From positions 1,116,001 through 1,180,000 of the forward strand of contig NZ_LT629787.1 in assembly GCF_900105655.1 (NCBI RefSeq): DNA of 64,000 bases. The letters run 5' to 3'. Positions 24,405-32,025 of this stretch are shown piece by piece. The first letter of the stretch is position 1; each line of letters starts with the position of its first letter. The stretch is from Halopseudomonas salegens (lineage in GTDB: Bacteria; Pseudomonadota; Gammaproteobacteria; Pseudomonadales; Pseudomonadaceae). A model generated the notes under the pieces. That model saw only the letters and a program-made list of their open reading frames with translations, did not search any database and had not been told where the DNA came from. Both the position numbers and the translations under genes were made by a program.

Positions 24405-25829
24405 TCAGCTCTTGAGCTTGCTGACCGCGGTGGTCAACTGGTGTGCCAGCTGTGCCAGATCCTGACTGGTTTGCGCACTTTGCCGGGTCTGTTGAACGGT
24501 TTTTTCGGTCACGTCTCGAATCTGCACCACGCTCTGGGTGATCGCGTCGGCAGCCTGGGTTTGTTGCTCCAGCGCCGAGGCAATTTCCTGATTGCCGATG
24601 CTGATCTGGCTGACTGCCAGGGCAATGTCTTCCAGTGAGCCGCCGGCATCATTGACCTGGGCGACTGACTCATGGGTCAGATCAGCGCTGGCCTGCATGT
24701 CACCGACAGCGTTGCGTGTGCCGTCTTGCAGGGCTTCAATCATGCGCTGAATTTCGTCGGTTGAACTTTGCACACGTTGTGCAAGGGCGCGTACTTCATC
24801 GGCGACGACGGCAAAGCCCCGGCCGGATTCGCCGGCGCGGGCGGCCTCAATAGCCGCATTCAGCGCCAACAGGTTGGTCTGCTCGGCGATGCCCTTGATG
24901 ACGTTGACCACACCGCTGATTTCATTGCTGTGCCCCGTCAGCTTGTCCATATGCTGGGTACAACGCTCAATGCTGCTGGCCAGCCCGGTAATGGTTTTGC
25001 TGACCCGGATTACCTGATCACGCCCGCGCCCTGCCAGTTCATCAGCTTGGGTCGATTGATCCCGTGTGGTACCGGTATTGCCGGCAATATCCTGTACTGT
25101 GGCGCTCATCTCGTTGACGGCAGCTGCCACCATATCGGTTTCGCCCTGCTGACTGATCATGCCGTTATTGACCTGCTGCATCAGCGTGGCCAGTTGCGCG
25201 GTGCCACGATCCAGTTGTTCTGCGGCCTGGCGCACGGCGGATACAGTCTGTTGCTGGGTTTCCTGCATGGCATTGAAGGCCCCGGCCATGGCGCCTACTT
25301 CGTCACGCGAGTCTACTGAAGCACGCAACGACAAGTCACCCGTCGTCTGTACCTTGAGCATGACATCACGTAGCGCAGTGATGTGGCCGATAATGAATGA
25401 AATCAGCAGTTGTGAGGTGGCCAACACGGCGCACATCAACACAAACACCGCGATACCATAGGTTATGGCACGTTCGATCAGCAGGGCGGTAAATCCCTGG
25501 CGCTCGACGCCAAGCGCACGTACGCTCTCACCATCGCGCATCACCCAGTAGCCGAGCAGGGCGGGGTTGTTGTGGCCGGTTTGCCAGCGTGGGTTGGCTC
25601 CGGCTTGAGACGCGCCGGCCACATTGCTGTCCAGCCAGCGCAGGCCCGGCATGCCCGCAGCTGGAGAAGCTGATTGAATCCACTGTTCGGCGACGGACTG
25701 GCGAGTGCTCTGTATATTCTGCTGTTCCACCCAGATAGCAACCAGCACCAACAACAGGGTCACCAGATAGAAAACGCTGTTGACTGCCCAGAATTTGTAT
25801 TTCAGTTGGATATTCTGAAGAAACGCCAT
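24405..25829 (-). CDS. Methyl-accepting chemotaxis protein
   Basis: A 474-residue chemoreceptor. Transmembrane helix about 12-30, a short periplasmic region (about 31-115) too small for a standard Cache or four-helix sensor, second helix about 118-145, HAMP to about 200, then the cytoplasmic signalling domain with the highly conserved hairpin tip [20 protein letters not shown] followed by [14 protein letters not shown]. It would signal to CheA/CheW. A near-canonical FliA promoter lies 61-87 bp upstream of the ATG, tying expression to flagellar genes. The ligand cannot be predicted. Confidence 0.93.
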   Translation of the reverse strand: MAFLQNIQLKYKFWAVNSVFYLVTLLLVLVAIWVEQQNIQSTRQSVAEQWIQSASPAAGMPGLRWLDSNVAGASQAGANPRWQTGHNNPALLGYWVMRDGESVRALGVERQGFTALLIERAITYGIAVFVLMCAVLATSQLLISFIIGHITALRDVMLKVQTTGDLSLRASVDSRDEVGAMAGAFNAMQETQQQTVSAVRQAAEQLDRGTAQLATLMQQVNNGMISQQGETDMVAAAVNEMSATVQDIAGNTGTTRDQSTQADELAGRGRDQVIRVSKTITGLASSIERCTQHMDKLTGHSNEISGVVNVIKGIAEQTNLLALNAAIEAARAGESGRGFAVVADEVRALAQRVQSSTDEIQRMIEALQDGTRNAVGDMQASADLTHESVAQVNDAGGSLEDIALAVSQISIGNQEIASALEQQTQAADAITQSVVQIRDVTEKTVQQTRQSAQTSQDLAQLAHQLTTAVSKLKS

Positions 25830-25889
25830 GCCGGCTCCTGCTGCGGATTGACTGCAATTGAGGCGCTCATTCTGCCTGCTTTCAAGGGG

Positions 25890-25916
25890 TTATCGGTTGA
25901 TGTCGGTCAAACTTGA
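25890..25916 (-). promoter_or_regulatory. FliA (sigma28) promoter of the chemoreceptor at 24405
   Basis: On the minus strand TCAAGTTT (25916-25909), 11 bp, then ACCGATAA (25897-25890). This matches the TAAAGTTT-N11-GCCGATAA flagellar promoter at 14 of 16 positions. Confidence 0.85.
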
Positions 25917-25980
25917 ATGGCAGTGCAAATCATTTTGCAGCTTGATCGGTTATACTCGCCGCGCATGGAAGGAAAATCAT

Positions 25981-27129
25981 ATGACTAGCCCTTTGGCCGA
26001 ACCCCTGATGATCGATCAGGATGCCACCCTGGCATCCTACTGCGCCCACTGGCAGCAGCTGCCCTATGTGGCACTGGATACCGAATTCGTCCGTACAGAA
26101 ACCTTTTTCCCGATTGCCGGCCTGATTCAGGTCGGTGACGGCGAACACAGTTTCCTGATTGATCCGTTGGAAATAAATGACTGGCGGCCCTTTGCCGAGC
26201 TGCTGACCAACCCGTCAGTCGTCAAGGTGCTGCATGCCTGCAGCGAAGACCTGGAAGTGTTCCGCAATCTCTGTGGCGCCGTGCCAGCGCCGCTGTTTGA
26301 TACTCAGATTGCCGCAGCCTATCTGGGTATGGACTTTTCCATGGGCTATTCGCGTCTGGTGCAGCAGATTCTGGATATCGAACTGCCCAAGGAAGAAACC
26401 CGTTCCGACTGGTTGCAGCGCCCGCTGACCAAAGCACAGATCACCTATGCGGCTGGCGATGCGCAGCACCTGGCGGAGCTGTATCAGGTGCTGGCTCCGC
26501 GGATCGAGGCGGCCGGGCTGACTGACTGGTTGCTGGCCGATGCCGCCGACCAGGTTGCTTCCAGCAACCTGGTTCAGGACCCGGAAACTGCCTACCTGCA
26601 GATCAAGCAGGCCTGGCGCTTGAAGCCGGCCGAGTTGGCCATACTGCAAGTGCTCTGTGAGTGGCGCGAGCGTGAATCCCGCGAACGCAATCAGGCGCGC
26701 AACCGCCTGTTACGGGAAAAGTCACTGTGCCCATTGGCCCAGCGCCAGCCGGACAGCCTGTCAGCCTTGTCGTCTATCGAGGACATGCACCCGCGTACCG
26801 TGCGTCAGCATGGCAATACCATTCTCGAATTGATCCGCGAAGGCGCCCGGCGCCCGCGTGAAGAGTGCCCCGAGCGACTTGAAGAGCCACTGCCTCCAGC
26901 GGCCAACAAGTTGATCAAGGCGATGCGTCAGGTCGGTCAGCGTCATGCTGAGCGGCTGGGTATGGCGCAGGAATTGATGCTCAAGAAAAAAGTGCTCGAA
27001 GCCTTGATCCGTACCGGCTACCCCCAGGGCCCCTACAGCCTGCCGGATGAGTTGACGGGGTGGCGGCGCGAGCTGATGGGCGCAGAATTACTGGCAGTGG
27101 CCAATAACTTTGCCGAGGCATCCGCATGA
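25981..27129 (+). CDS. rnd: Ribonuclease D
   Basis: A 382-residue 3'-5' exoribonuclease of the DEDD family, involved in trimming tRNA 3' ends. The catalytic acids are seen in VALDTEFVR (Asp33, Glu35), in HACSEDLEVF, and in YAAGDAQHLAELY; one or two HRDC domains fill the C-terminal half, from about 205 on. The ATG at 25981 is preferred: AAGGAAAA lies upstream and it gives the normal N-terminus; longer readings cross the chemoreceptor promoter. Its stop overlaps the ycgL start (ATGA). Confidence 0.95.
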   Translation: MTSPLAEPLMIDQDATLASYCAHWQQLPYVALDTEFVRTETFFPIAGLIQVGDGEHSFLIDPLEINDWRPFAELLTNPSVVKVLHACSEDLEVFRNLCGAVPAPLFDTQIAAAYLGMDFSMGYSRLVQQILDIELPKEETRSDWLQRPLTKAQITYAAGDAQHLAELYQVLAPRIEAAGLTDWLLADAADQVASSNLVQDPETAYLQIKQAWRLKPAELAILQVLCEWRERESRERNQARNRLLREKSLCPLAQRQPDSLSALSSIEDMHPRTVRQHGNTILELIREGARRPREECPERLEEPLPPAANKLIKAMRQVGQRHAERLGMAQELMLKKKVLEALIRTGYPQGPYSLPDELTGWRRELMGAELLAVANNFAEASA

Positions 27130-27425
27130 AAGTCCCGTGCTCGATTTACCGCAGCAGGAAGAAATCCGGCATGTATCTGTATGTGCCGCGCAGCAAGCCA
27201 CTCGACGAGTTGCCCGAAGCGCTGATGCAGCTGTTTGGCCGGGCCGAACACAGTATGGATCTGGTGCTCACCGAAACGCGCACCCTGGCCCGTGAGGATA
27301 TCCACCAGGTGCTGGCCAATCTGCAGGAGCAGGGCTTTCACCTGCAAATGCCGCCGGATGAAAAACTGGATGACTATATCCAGCACCTGCCAGAGCATTT
27401 GCTGCGCTTTAATGATCCGGTGTGA
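27126..27425 (+). CDS. ycgL: YcgL-domain protein
   Basis: A 99-residue YcgL-family protein with the CSIYRSRKKSGMYLYV start and the P-x-LxxxFG segment typical of the family. Structures are known but the biochemical role is not. It overlaps rnd by 4 nt and is therefore translationally coupled to it, a pairing kept in many gammaproteobacteria, which hints at RNA metabolism. The second copy of the structured intergenic repeat starts 23 nt after its stop. Confidence 0.9.
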   Translation: MKVPCSIYRSRKKSGMYLYVPRSKPLDELPEALMQLFGRAEHSMDLVLTETRTLAREDIHQVLANLQEQGFHLQMPPDEKLDDYIQHLPEHLLRFNDPV

Positions 27426-27447
27426 AATTCAGTCAGAATTATGCGCT

Positions 27448-27558
27448 GGCGGCATTGTCAGCCCCTTACCCCGGACACGCTGTAAATACGTCCATGTAAG
27501 CTCGTAGATGCCATCCCTGGCATCTAACGGTCCGGGGTAAGGGGCTGACAACGCCGCC
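27448..27558. repeat. Structured intergenic repeat, copy 2
   Basis: 28-nt arms 27448-27475 and 27531-27558 pair with one mismatch (A27454 against C27552). The core has the CACGC, TAC(G)TCCATGTA mini-hairpin, GCTCG, an 8-bp hairpin TAGATGCC / GGCATCTA with ATCCCT loop, and ACGG, as in copies 1 and 3. It lies between the convergent ends of ycgL and queD, where it may serve as a two-way terminator. Confidence 0.85.
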
Positions 27559-27584
27559 TTCCAGATGTGCGTGGTGGTTTGGGA

Positions 27585-27941
27585 TCACTCCCCGCGATAA
27601 ATACAACCGCAGGTACAGGTCTCGCGCAGGGTAATCTGGCTCAGTTCCGGTAGGTCTGGCTTGAGTTTGTGCCAGATCCAGCGGGCAATCACCTCACTGG
27701 TCGGGTTTTCCAGCCCCGGCAAGTCATTCAGGTAGTTGTGGTCGAGCTGATCATAGATCGGTTTGAAGATCGCCTTGATATCGGCAAAATCGCGCACCCA
27801 GCCGGTATGCGGATCAACCGGGCCACTGATATGGATCGCCACCTGAAAGGAATGGCCATGCAAACGGCCGCATTTGTGCCCGGCGGGGACATTCGGCAAG
27901 CGGTGGGCTGCCTCGAAGGTGAATTCCTTGAAAATTTCCAC
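27585..27941 (-). CDS. queD: 6-carboxytetrahydropterin synthase QueD
   Basis: A 118-residue enzyme of the 6-pyruvoyltetrahydropterin synthase fold. It converts dihydroneopterin triphosphate to 6-carboxytetrahydropterin in queuosine/preQ1 synthesis. The zinc ligands are His13 (EAAHRL) and the HGH pair near 29-31, with the catalytic Cys of HKCGRLHGH at about 24. A C-terminal [10 protein letters not shown] segment is present. It starts with GTG at 27941 with AAGGT about 9 nt upstream. No other queuosine gene is nearby and no preQ1 riboswitch is seen in the 84-bp upstream gap. Confidence 0.93.
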   Translation of the reverse strand: MEIFKEFTFEAAHRLPNVPAGHKCGRLHGHSFQVAIHISGPVDPHTGWVRDFADIKAIFKPIYDQLDHNYLNDLPGLENPTSEVIARWIWHKLKPDLPELSQITLRETCTCGCIYRGE

Positions 27942-28025
27942 GACACTGGGACCTTGGCTACCATCAGATGGACCTGCAAGTGTACCCTAAACCGGCAGTC
28001 AGCTAAATAATCACGGGAGAGCCAG

Positions 28026-29381
28026 ATGGCCAGACTCAGCAATCCGACACGCCTGCTTGCCAGTGCCCGCCAACAGGCCGGTGCCTGGTTGCAGCGTCCC
28101 CTGCGGATTGGGGTGACTGGACTCAGCCAGGCGGGTAAAACCACCTTTATAACCAGCCTGCTCAACCAGTTGGAAAACCACCCGAAAAGTCTTTTACGCC
28201 AACGCTCTCCCTTTGATCGTCTGCTCTCGGTGCACTGGCAGCGGGAGGGTACCGAGCATGCCTTTCCCTATTTGAACGCTTTGCAGGCGCTGAGTGGAGA
28301 TCCAGCGCGTTGGCCGGAATCGACAACTGACCTGACGCGCGTTGAACTGGAATTGCGTTACGCGCCAGGAGGTTTGCTCGGCTCGGTGCAGGGTGAACGG
28401 TTGCAACGGGTGGAGCTGATCGACTATCCCGGTGAGTGGCTACTCGATTTGCCATTGCTGCAAATGGACTATGGCCAGTGGTGCGAACAAATGGCGAGCT
28501 GGGTGAAAACCGAGCCCCGCGCCAGCCTGATTGGTGACTTGGCTGCCCGCTTGCAGGCGATTGATCCACAGGCAGGCACTGATAGCGTCGACCTTCATGC
28601 CCTGCGGGGCGAGTGGACGGCCTTCTTGCAGCGCTGCCGCGAAGCTGGCCTGGCACGCAATCAGCCTGGACGCTTTTTATTGCCCGGGCGGGGCATTGCC
28701 GATGTCATGTTGGACTTTGTGCCCTTGCTGGCAGGGAATCAACATAGCCATGCCGAGCCGGGCAGTGTCTGGGCCGAGTGTCAGGCACGCTTCAATTATT
28801 ATCGCGACTTTATCGTCAAAGGGTTCTACGACCAGCATTTCAGCCGGCTGGATCAACAAGTTCTGTTGGTGGATATGCTCGGCCCTCTGGCAGCCGGCCC
28901 GCAAGCGCTGGCGGATGTTCAAGGCGCGCTGGATGACCTGTTGGCCAGTTTCCGGTACGGCAGGGGGTCGCTGTTCGAGCGCCTGTTCAAACCCCGCATT
29001 CGGCGCCTTGCGCTTTGTGCCACCAAGGTTGATCAGTTGACTGCCGAGCAGCAACGCGATGCTCAGCAATGCCTGGAAGACCTCCTCACCGACAGCCTGA
29101 CGGCGGTGCGTCATGGTGGCGTTACCATCAAGGGTTTCCCGTTGGCAGCCGTGCGTGCCACTCGGCAAGAGGGCGATACCCTGATCGCCGGACGGCAGCA
29201 GGATCAACGCCTGCTGCGCTATCGACCGGCAGAAATTCCCGCACACTTGCCCCTGGATTTGCAGGTTGAGCCGATCAGCCTGCCACCGCTCCGGCCGCCT
29301 CCCGGCCTGCATCGCAATGAAATCTTTCCCAATTATCGTATGGATCAATTGGTGGCCTGGTTAATCGGGGAGACTCGCTGA
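28026..29381 (+). CDS. ycjX: YcjX-family P-loop GTPase-like protein
   Basis: A 451-residue DUF463/YcjX protein. The Walker A motif GLSQAGKTT lies at 32-40 directly after a basic N-terminus, and LIDYPGEWLLDLPLL around 135-149 is the conserved nucleotide-switch region of the family. The biochemical role is poorly known; YcjX with YcjF is linked to stress responses and the phage-shock neighbourhood in enterobacteria. GGGAGA precedes ATG 28026. The stop and the next start overlap as TGATG, so it is translated in tandem with ycjF. Confidence 0.9.
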   Translation: MARLSNPTRLLASARQQAGAWLQRPLRIGVTGLSQAGKTTFITSLLNQLENHPKSLLRQRSPFDRLLSVHWQREGTEHAFPYLNALQALSGDPARWPESTTDLTRVELELRYAPGGLLGSVQGERLQRVELIDYPGEWLLDLPLLQMDYGQWCEQMASWVKTEPRASLIGDLAARLQAIDPQAGTDSVDLHALRGEWTAFLQRCREAGLARNQPGRFLLPGRGIADVMLDFVPLLAGNQHSHAEPGSVWAECQARFNYYRDFIVKGFYDQHFSRLDQQVLLVDMLGPLAAGPQALADVQGALDDLLASFRYGRGSLFERLFKPRIRRLALCATKVDQLTAEQQRDAQQCLEDLLTDSLTAVRHGGVTIKGFPLAAVRATRQEGDTLIAGRQQDQRLLRYRPAEIPAHLPLDLQVEPISLPPLRPPPGLHRNEIFPNYRMDQLVAWLIGETR

Positions 29382-30418
29382 TGAGTGCTGAAGACAAGAC
29401 AGCCAGCAGCACAGTGCTGGACACCTGGGAGCAGAAGCAAAGTAGCCGGCGGGCTACCGAAATTCTTGAAGAACTGGAAGCCGAGGTCTGGTCCGATCAA
29501 CCCTCTACGACAGCCCCGCTGGCCGATGCCGAGCAACTCAATGCTGCCGTTTTCAGCCCCTGGCCGAGTCGTTTGTGGCGTCTATTGTTGGCGATGGTGG
29601 CATTGGCGGCTGTTGGTCAATGGGTTGACTGGACCATTGCGGCCTGGCATTGGCAACCTCTGCTGGGTGCTGCTCTGGGGGCCTTGGGTGCTCTTTTTCT
29701 GGTGGTTGCCATGCTCAGCTGGCGAGACCTTTACCGCCAGCGCTTACGTATGACCCGCTTGCAGCAATTGCGTGAACAAATGGACCAGGCGCTGGCTGCA
29801 GAGCAGGACCATATGCCGGCAGAGTGGCTGGCGGGGGTCCGCCAGCTGTATCAGGGAACAGCCCTGCAAATGCAACTGGAGCAGGCGCTGGATGGTCTGG
29901 ATGCCGCGCACAGTGCCGCCGAAATCCAGGGCAGGCTGAATCAGTTGTTCTACTCTTCGCTGGATCAACAGGCTCGCCAATTGATTCGCCGTGAGGCCAG
30001 CGGTACCGGGGTTCTGGTGGCTACCAGTCCCTGGGTGGCAGTGGATTTGCTGCTGGTGGTCTGGCGCAACGTGCGACTGGTGCAACGCCTGGCGCTCCTG
30101 TTTGGCTTGCCGGCGGGGCAACTGAATCGTTGGCGTCTTCTGGCTCATGTGCTGCGCAATATTGCTTTGGCCGGCAGCAGTGAACTGGCGATTGGCGCTC
30201 TGAGTGACAGCCTGCTCGCGGGCATGCTGGAAAAACTGGCCGCACGGGTCGGGCAGGGCATTGGTGTCGGGCTTTACAGCGCCCGGCTGGGGCATTTCAC
30301 CCTTGATCTCTGCCGTGTAGTACCACTGACTGATCGCAAGGCCTTGCGTGAAGATGGTCTCGGCGTGGTGCAGGGAATCAAGGCGAGAGTAACGGGACGA
30401 ACGGATGAGCAAGTATAA
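29381..30418 (+). CDS. ycjF: YcjF-family membrane protein (DUF697/TIGR01620)
   Basis: A 345-residue protein with two adjacent transmembrane helices (about 66-86 and 92-112) after an acidic cytoplasmic N-terminus, then a helical DUF697-type region at about 190-310. The segment GTGVLVATSPWVAVDLLLVVWRN near 207-229 is the family hallmark. It accompanies YcjX in most genomes. It starts on the TGATG overlap with ycjX and its last 14 nt overlap the next gene, so all three form one unit. Function unknown. Confidence 0.88.
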   Translation: MSAEDKTASSTVLDTWEQKQSSRRATEILEELEAEVWSDQPSTTAPLADAEQLNAAVFSPWPSRLWRLLLAMVALAAVGQWVDWTIAAWHWQPLLGAALGALGALFLVVAMLSWRDLYRQRLRMTRLQQLREQMDQALAAEQDHMPAEWLAGVRQLYQGTALQMQLEQALDGLDAAHSAAEIQGRLNQLFYSSLDQQARQLIRREASGTGVLVATSPWVAVDLLLVVWRNVRLVQRLALLFGLPAGQLNRWRLLAHVLRNIALAGSSELAIGALSDSLLAGMLEKLAARVGQGIGVGLYSARLGHFTLDLCRVVPLTDRKALREDGLGVVQGIKARVTGRTDEQV

Positions 30419-31118
30419 ATCCCGGCGACGCTGGCTGATGGAGCGCTGGTTGCGTGACCGCGTGGATCAGGCCGGTCATCGGGCCCAAGTGCTTTGGGAC
30501 CAGCTTCGTCCGGCCAGTTGGGCTGCTCGTTGCGCCCGCTTGCCGCACGTCGCTGCGCACGAAGTCAGTCAATGGCGACCGGAGCCGGGGAGCAGCAATG
30601 CAGAGCTGCTGATTCTGCTGCAACCCTTGCCATTGATTCAGCGGCGTTGGCTTGCTGTACTGGTCGATGCGCCCAGTGCAGCCCCCTGCACATTGCTGGA
30701 AGCCATTGCCCGCTTGCAACTGGATTGGGAACAGCGCATTACCCCCTGGAAGACCCATTACGATTATGCCGAGCAGCTTCATCATCTGGGTCGTCTGCTG
30801 GATATACCCGTTGCTGCTGCCAGTGCCTATCTGGATAACGAAAAGCGGATTTTTGCCGCCATCGATCAGCGCCTGTTCGAATCCTTGCCATTGCGTTTGC
30901 GGGGCCCCATGGCCAATCGGCTGCAACCAGGGCACGGCGGCTATCTTGGCTGGTGGCAAGAGCGCCTGTTGGCCCGTGCCGGCGAGGCTGGTTACGAGCT
31001 CGCTGATCTGGGCGAGGATGACTGGCCTGAATTGCCAGCGTCATGGTATGCGTTGGGCTGGCTCAGCGGTTTGCGTCTCGCCGGGCCGTCAATTACGCCT
31101 CATTCGCTGCAGCAATGA
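30405..31118 (+). CDS. Uncharacterised protein of the ycjXF operon
   Basis: I do not recognise a family for this 237-residue protein. It is basic and Trp/Arg-rich at the N-terminus (SKYKSRRRWLMERWLRD), has no signal peptide or clear membrane segment, and carries many Trp, Leu and Pro residues. The start at 30405 overlaps the ycjF stop by 14 nt, implying coupling and a shared role with YcjX and YcjF, perhaps as a cytoplasmic partner. Standard codon use and unbroken reading support a real gene. Confidence 0.75.
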   Translation: MSKYKSRRRWLMERWLRDRVDQAGHRAQVLWDQLRPASWAARCARLPHVAAHEVSQWRPEPGSSNAELLILLQPLPLIQRRWLAVLVDAPSAAPCTLLEAIARLQLDWEQRITPWKTHYDYAEQLHHLGRLLDIPVAAASAYLDNEKRIFAAIDQRLFESLPLRLRGPMANRLQPGHGGYLGWWQERLLARAGEAGYELADLGEDDWPELPASWYALGWLSGLRLAGPSITPHSLQQ

Positions 31119-31186
31119 TGGCGCTCACGCATTCAGCCGTTATCTCGCTTGCCTTATGATCATTGAAAATGCCACAGGACAGTCCG

Positions 31187-31981
31187 ATGACGTTTGCCCA
31201 ATTGCTTGCCGCGCTTGAAGACAGTGCCGATAACACTGTTGTAATCCCCGACGATTGGGCCCAGGGTCGTGCCGGTTATGGCGGCCTGGTCGTTGCTCTG
31301 ATCTATGATGCCATGCGGCGCATGGCAGGAGCAGAGCGGCCGGTTCGTTCGCTGGCAATTACTTTTGTCGGCCCTGCCCAGCCCGGTGAACCCTTGCAGA
31401 TAGAGAGCCAGATCCTGCGCCAGGGCAAGGCAGTCAGTCAGATGCTGGGAATGGCGAAACAGAATGGCGAGGTGGCTTGTATTGTTCAGGGGAGTTTCGG
31501 CGCTGGGCGCAACTCACAGGTTGATGTAGCCGCCGCACCGGCACCTGCTGCCAAGGCCCCCGACGACTGCCAGCAGATGCCGTATATCAAAGACGTTACC
31601 CCTGAGTTTCTCAAGCATTTTGATATTCGGCTGGCTTTTGGCGGCATGCCGTTCAGCAATAGCCAGGCTCGCGAGCATGGTGGCTGGATGCGCTTCAAGA
31701 CTGATGAGGGTGAACTGCATGAAGCCCATCTGCTGGGGCTGGTCGATGTCTGGCCGCCGGCCGTACTGCCCCTGCTGAAACAGCGCGCTCCGGCCAGCTC
31801 TTTGACCTGGACCATCGAGTTTGTACAGCCGGTGCCAGCGCTGGGTAACACCGATTGGCTGCTGTACAAGGCGGATATCGAGCATGCCCGGGACGGTTAT
31901 GGTCATACCGCTGCGATGATCTGGCGTGAAGATGGCGCATTGATAGCTATCAGCCGACAAACCATCGCGGTATTCGGTTGA
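31187..31981 (+). CDS. Acyl-CoA thioesterase-like protein, double hotdog
   Basis: A 264-residue protein resembling TesB-like thioesterase superfamily members with two tandem hotdog domains (about 1-115 and 135-264). The N-terminal GRAGYGGLVVALIYDAMRR segment and C-terminal RDGYGHTAAMIWREDGALIAISRQT segment are typical. It probably hydrolyses acyl-CoA; the substrate is not known. The start at 31187 is preferred with AGGACA upstream; ATG 31169 is an alternative. It stands alone between the ycjXF unit and the GGDEF/EAL gene. Confidence 0.82.
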   Translation: MTFAQLLAALEDSADNTVVIPDDWAQGRAGYGGLVVALIYDAMRRMAGAERPVRSLAITFVGPAQPGEPLQIESQILRQGKAVSQMLGMAKQNGEVACIVQGSFGAGRNSQVDVAAAPAPAAKAPDDCQQMPYIKDVTPEFLKHFDIRLAFGGMPFSNSQAREHGGWMRFKTDEGELHEAHLLGLVDVWPPAVLPLLKQRAPASSLTWTIEFVQPVPALGNTDWLLYKADIEHARDGYGHTAAMIWREDGALIAISRQTIAVFG

Positions 31982-32025
31982 GCTGCTATGCTGTTCGTAT
32001 CACTTGCTGACGGCTTGATTTGCGC

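Noticed and set aside
27448-27558. Integron attC site or CRISPR-like repeat
   Set aside because: No RYYYAAC/GTTRRRY core sites, no integrase, and the three copies are tens of kb apart rather than arrayed.
27942-28025. preQ1 riboswitch before queD
   Set aside because: The 84-bp leader has no CCT...CAAACTA-type pseudoknot signature.
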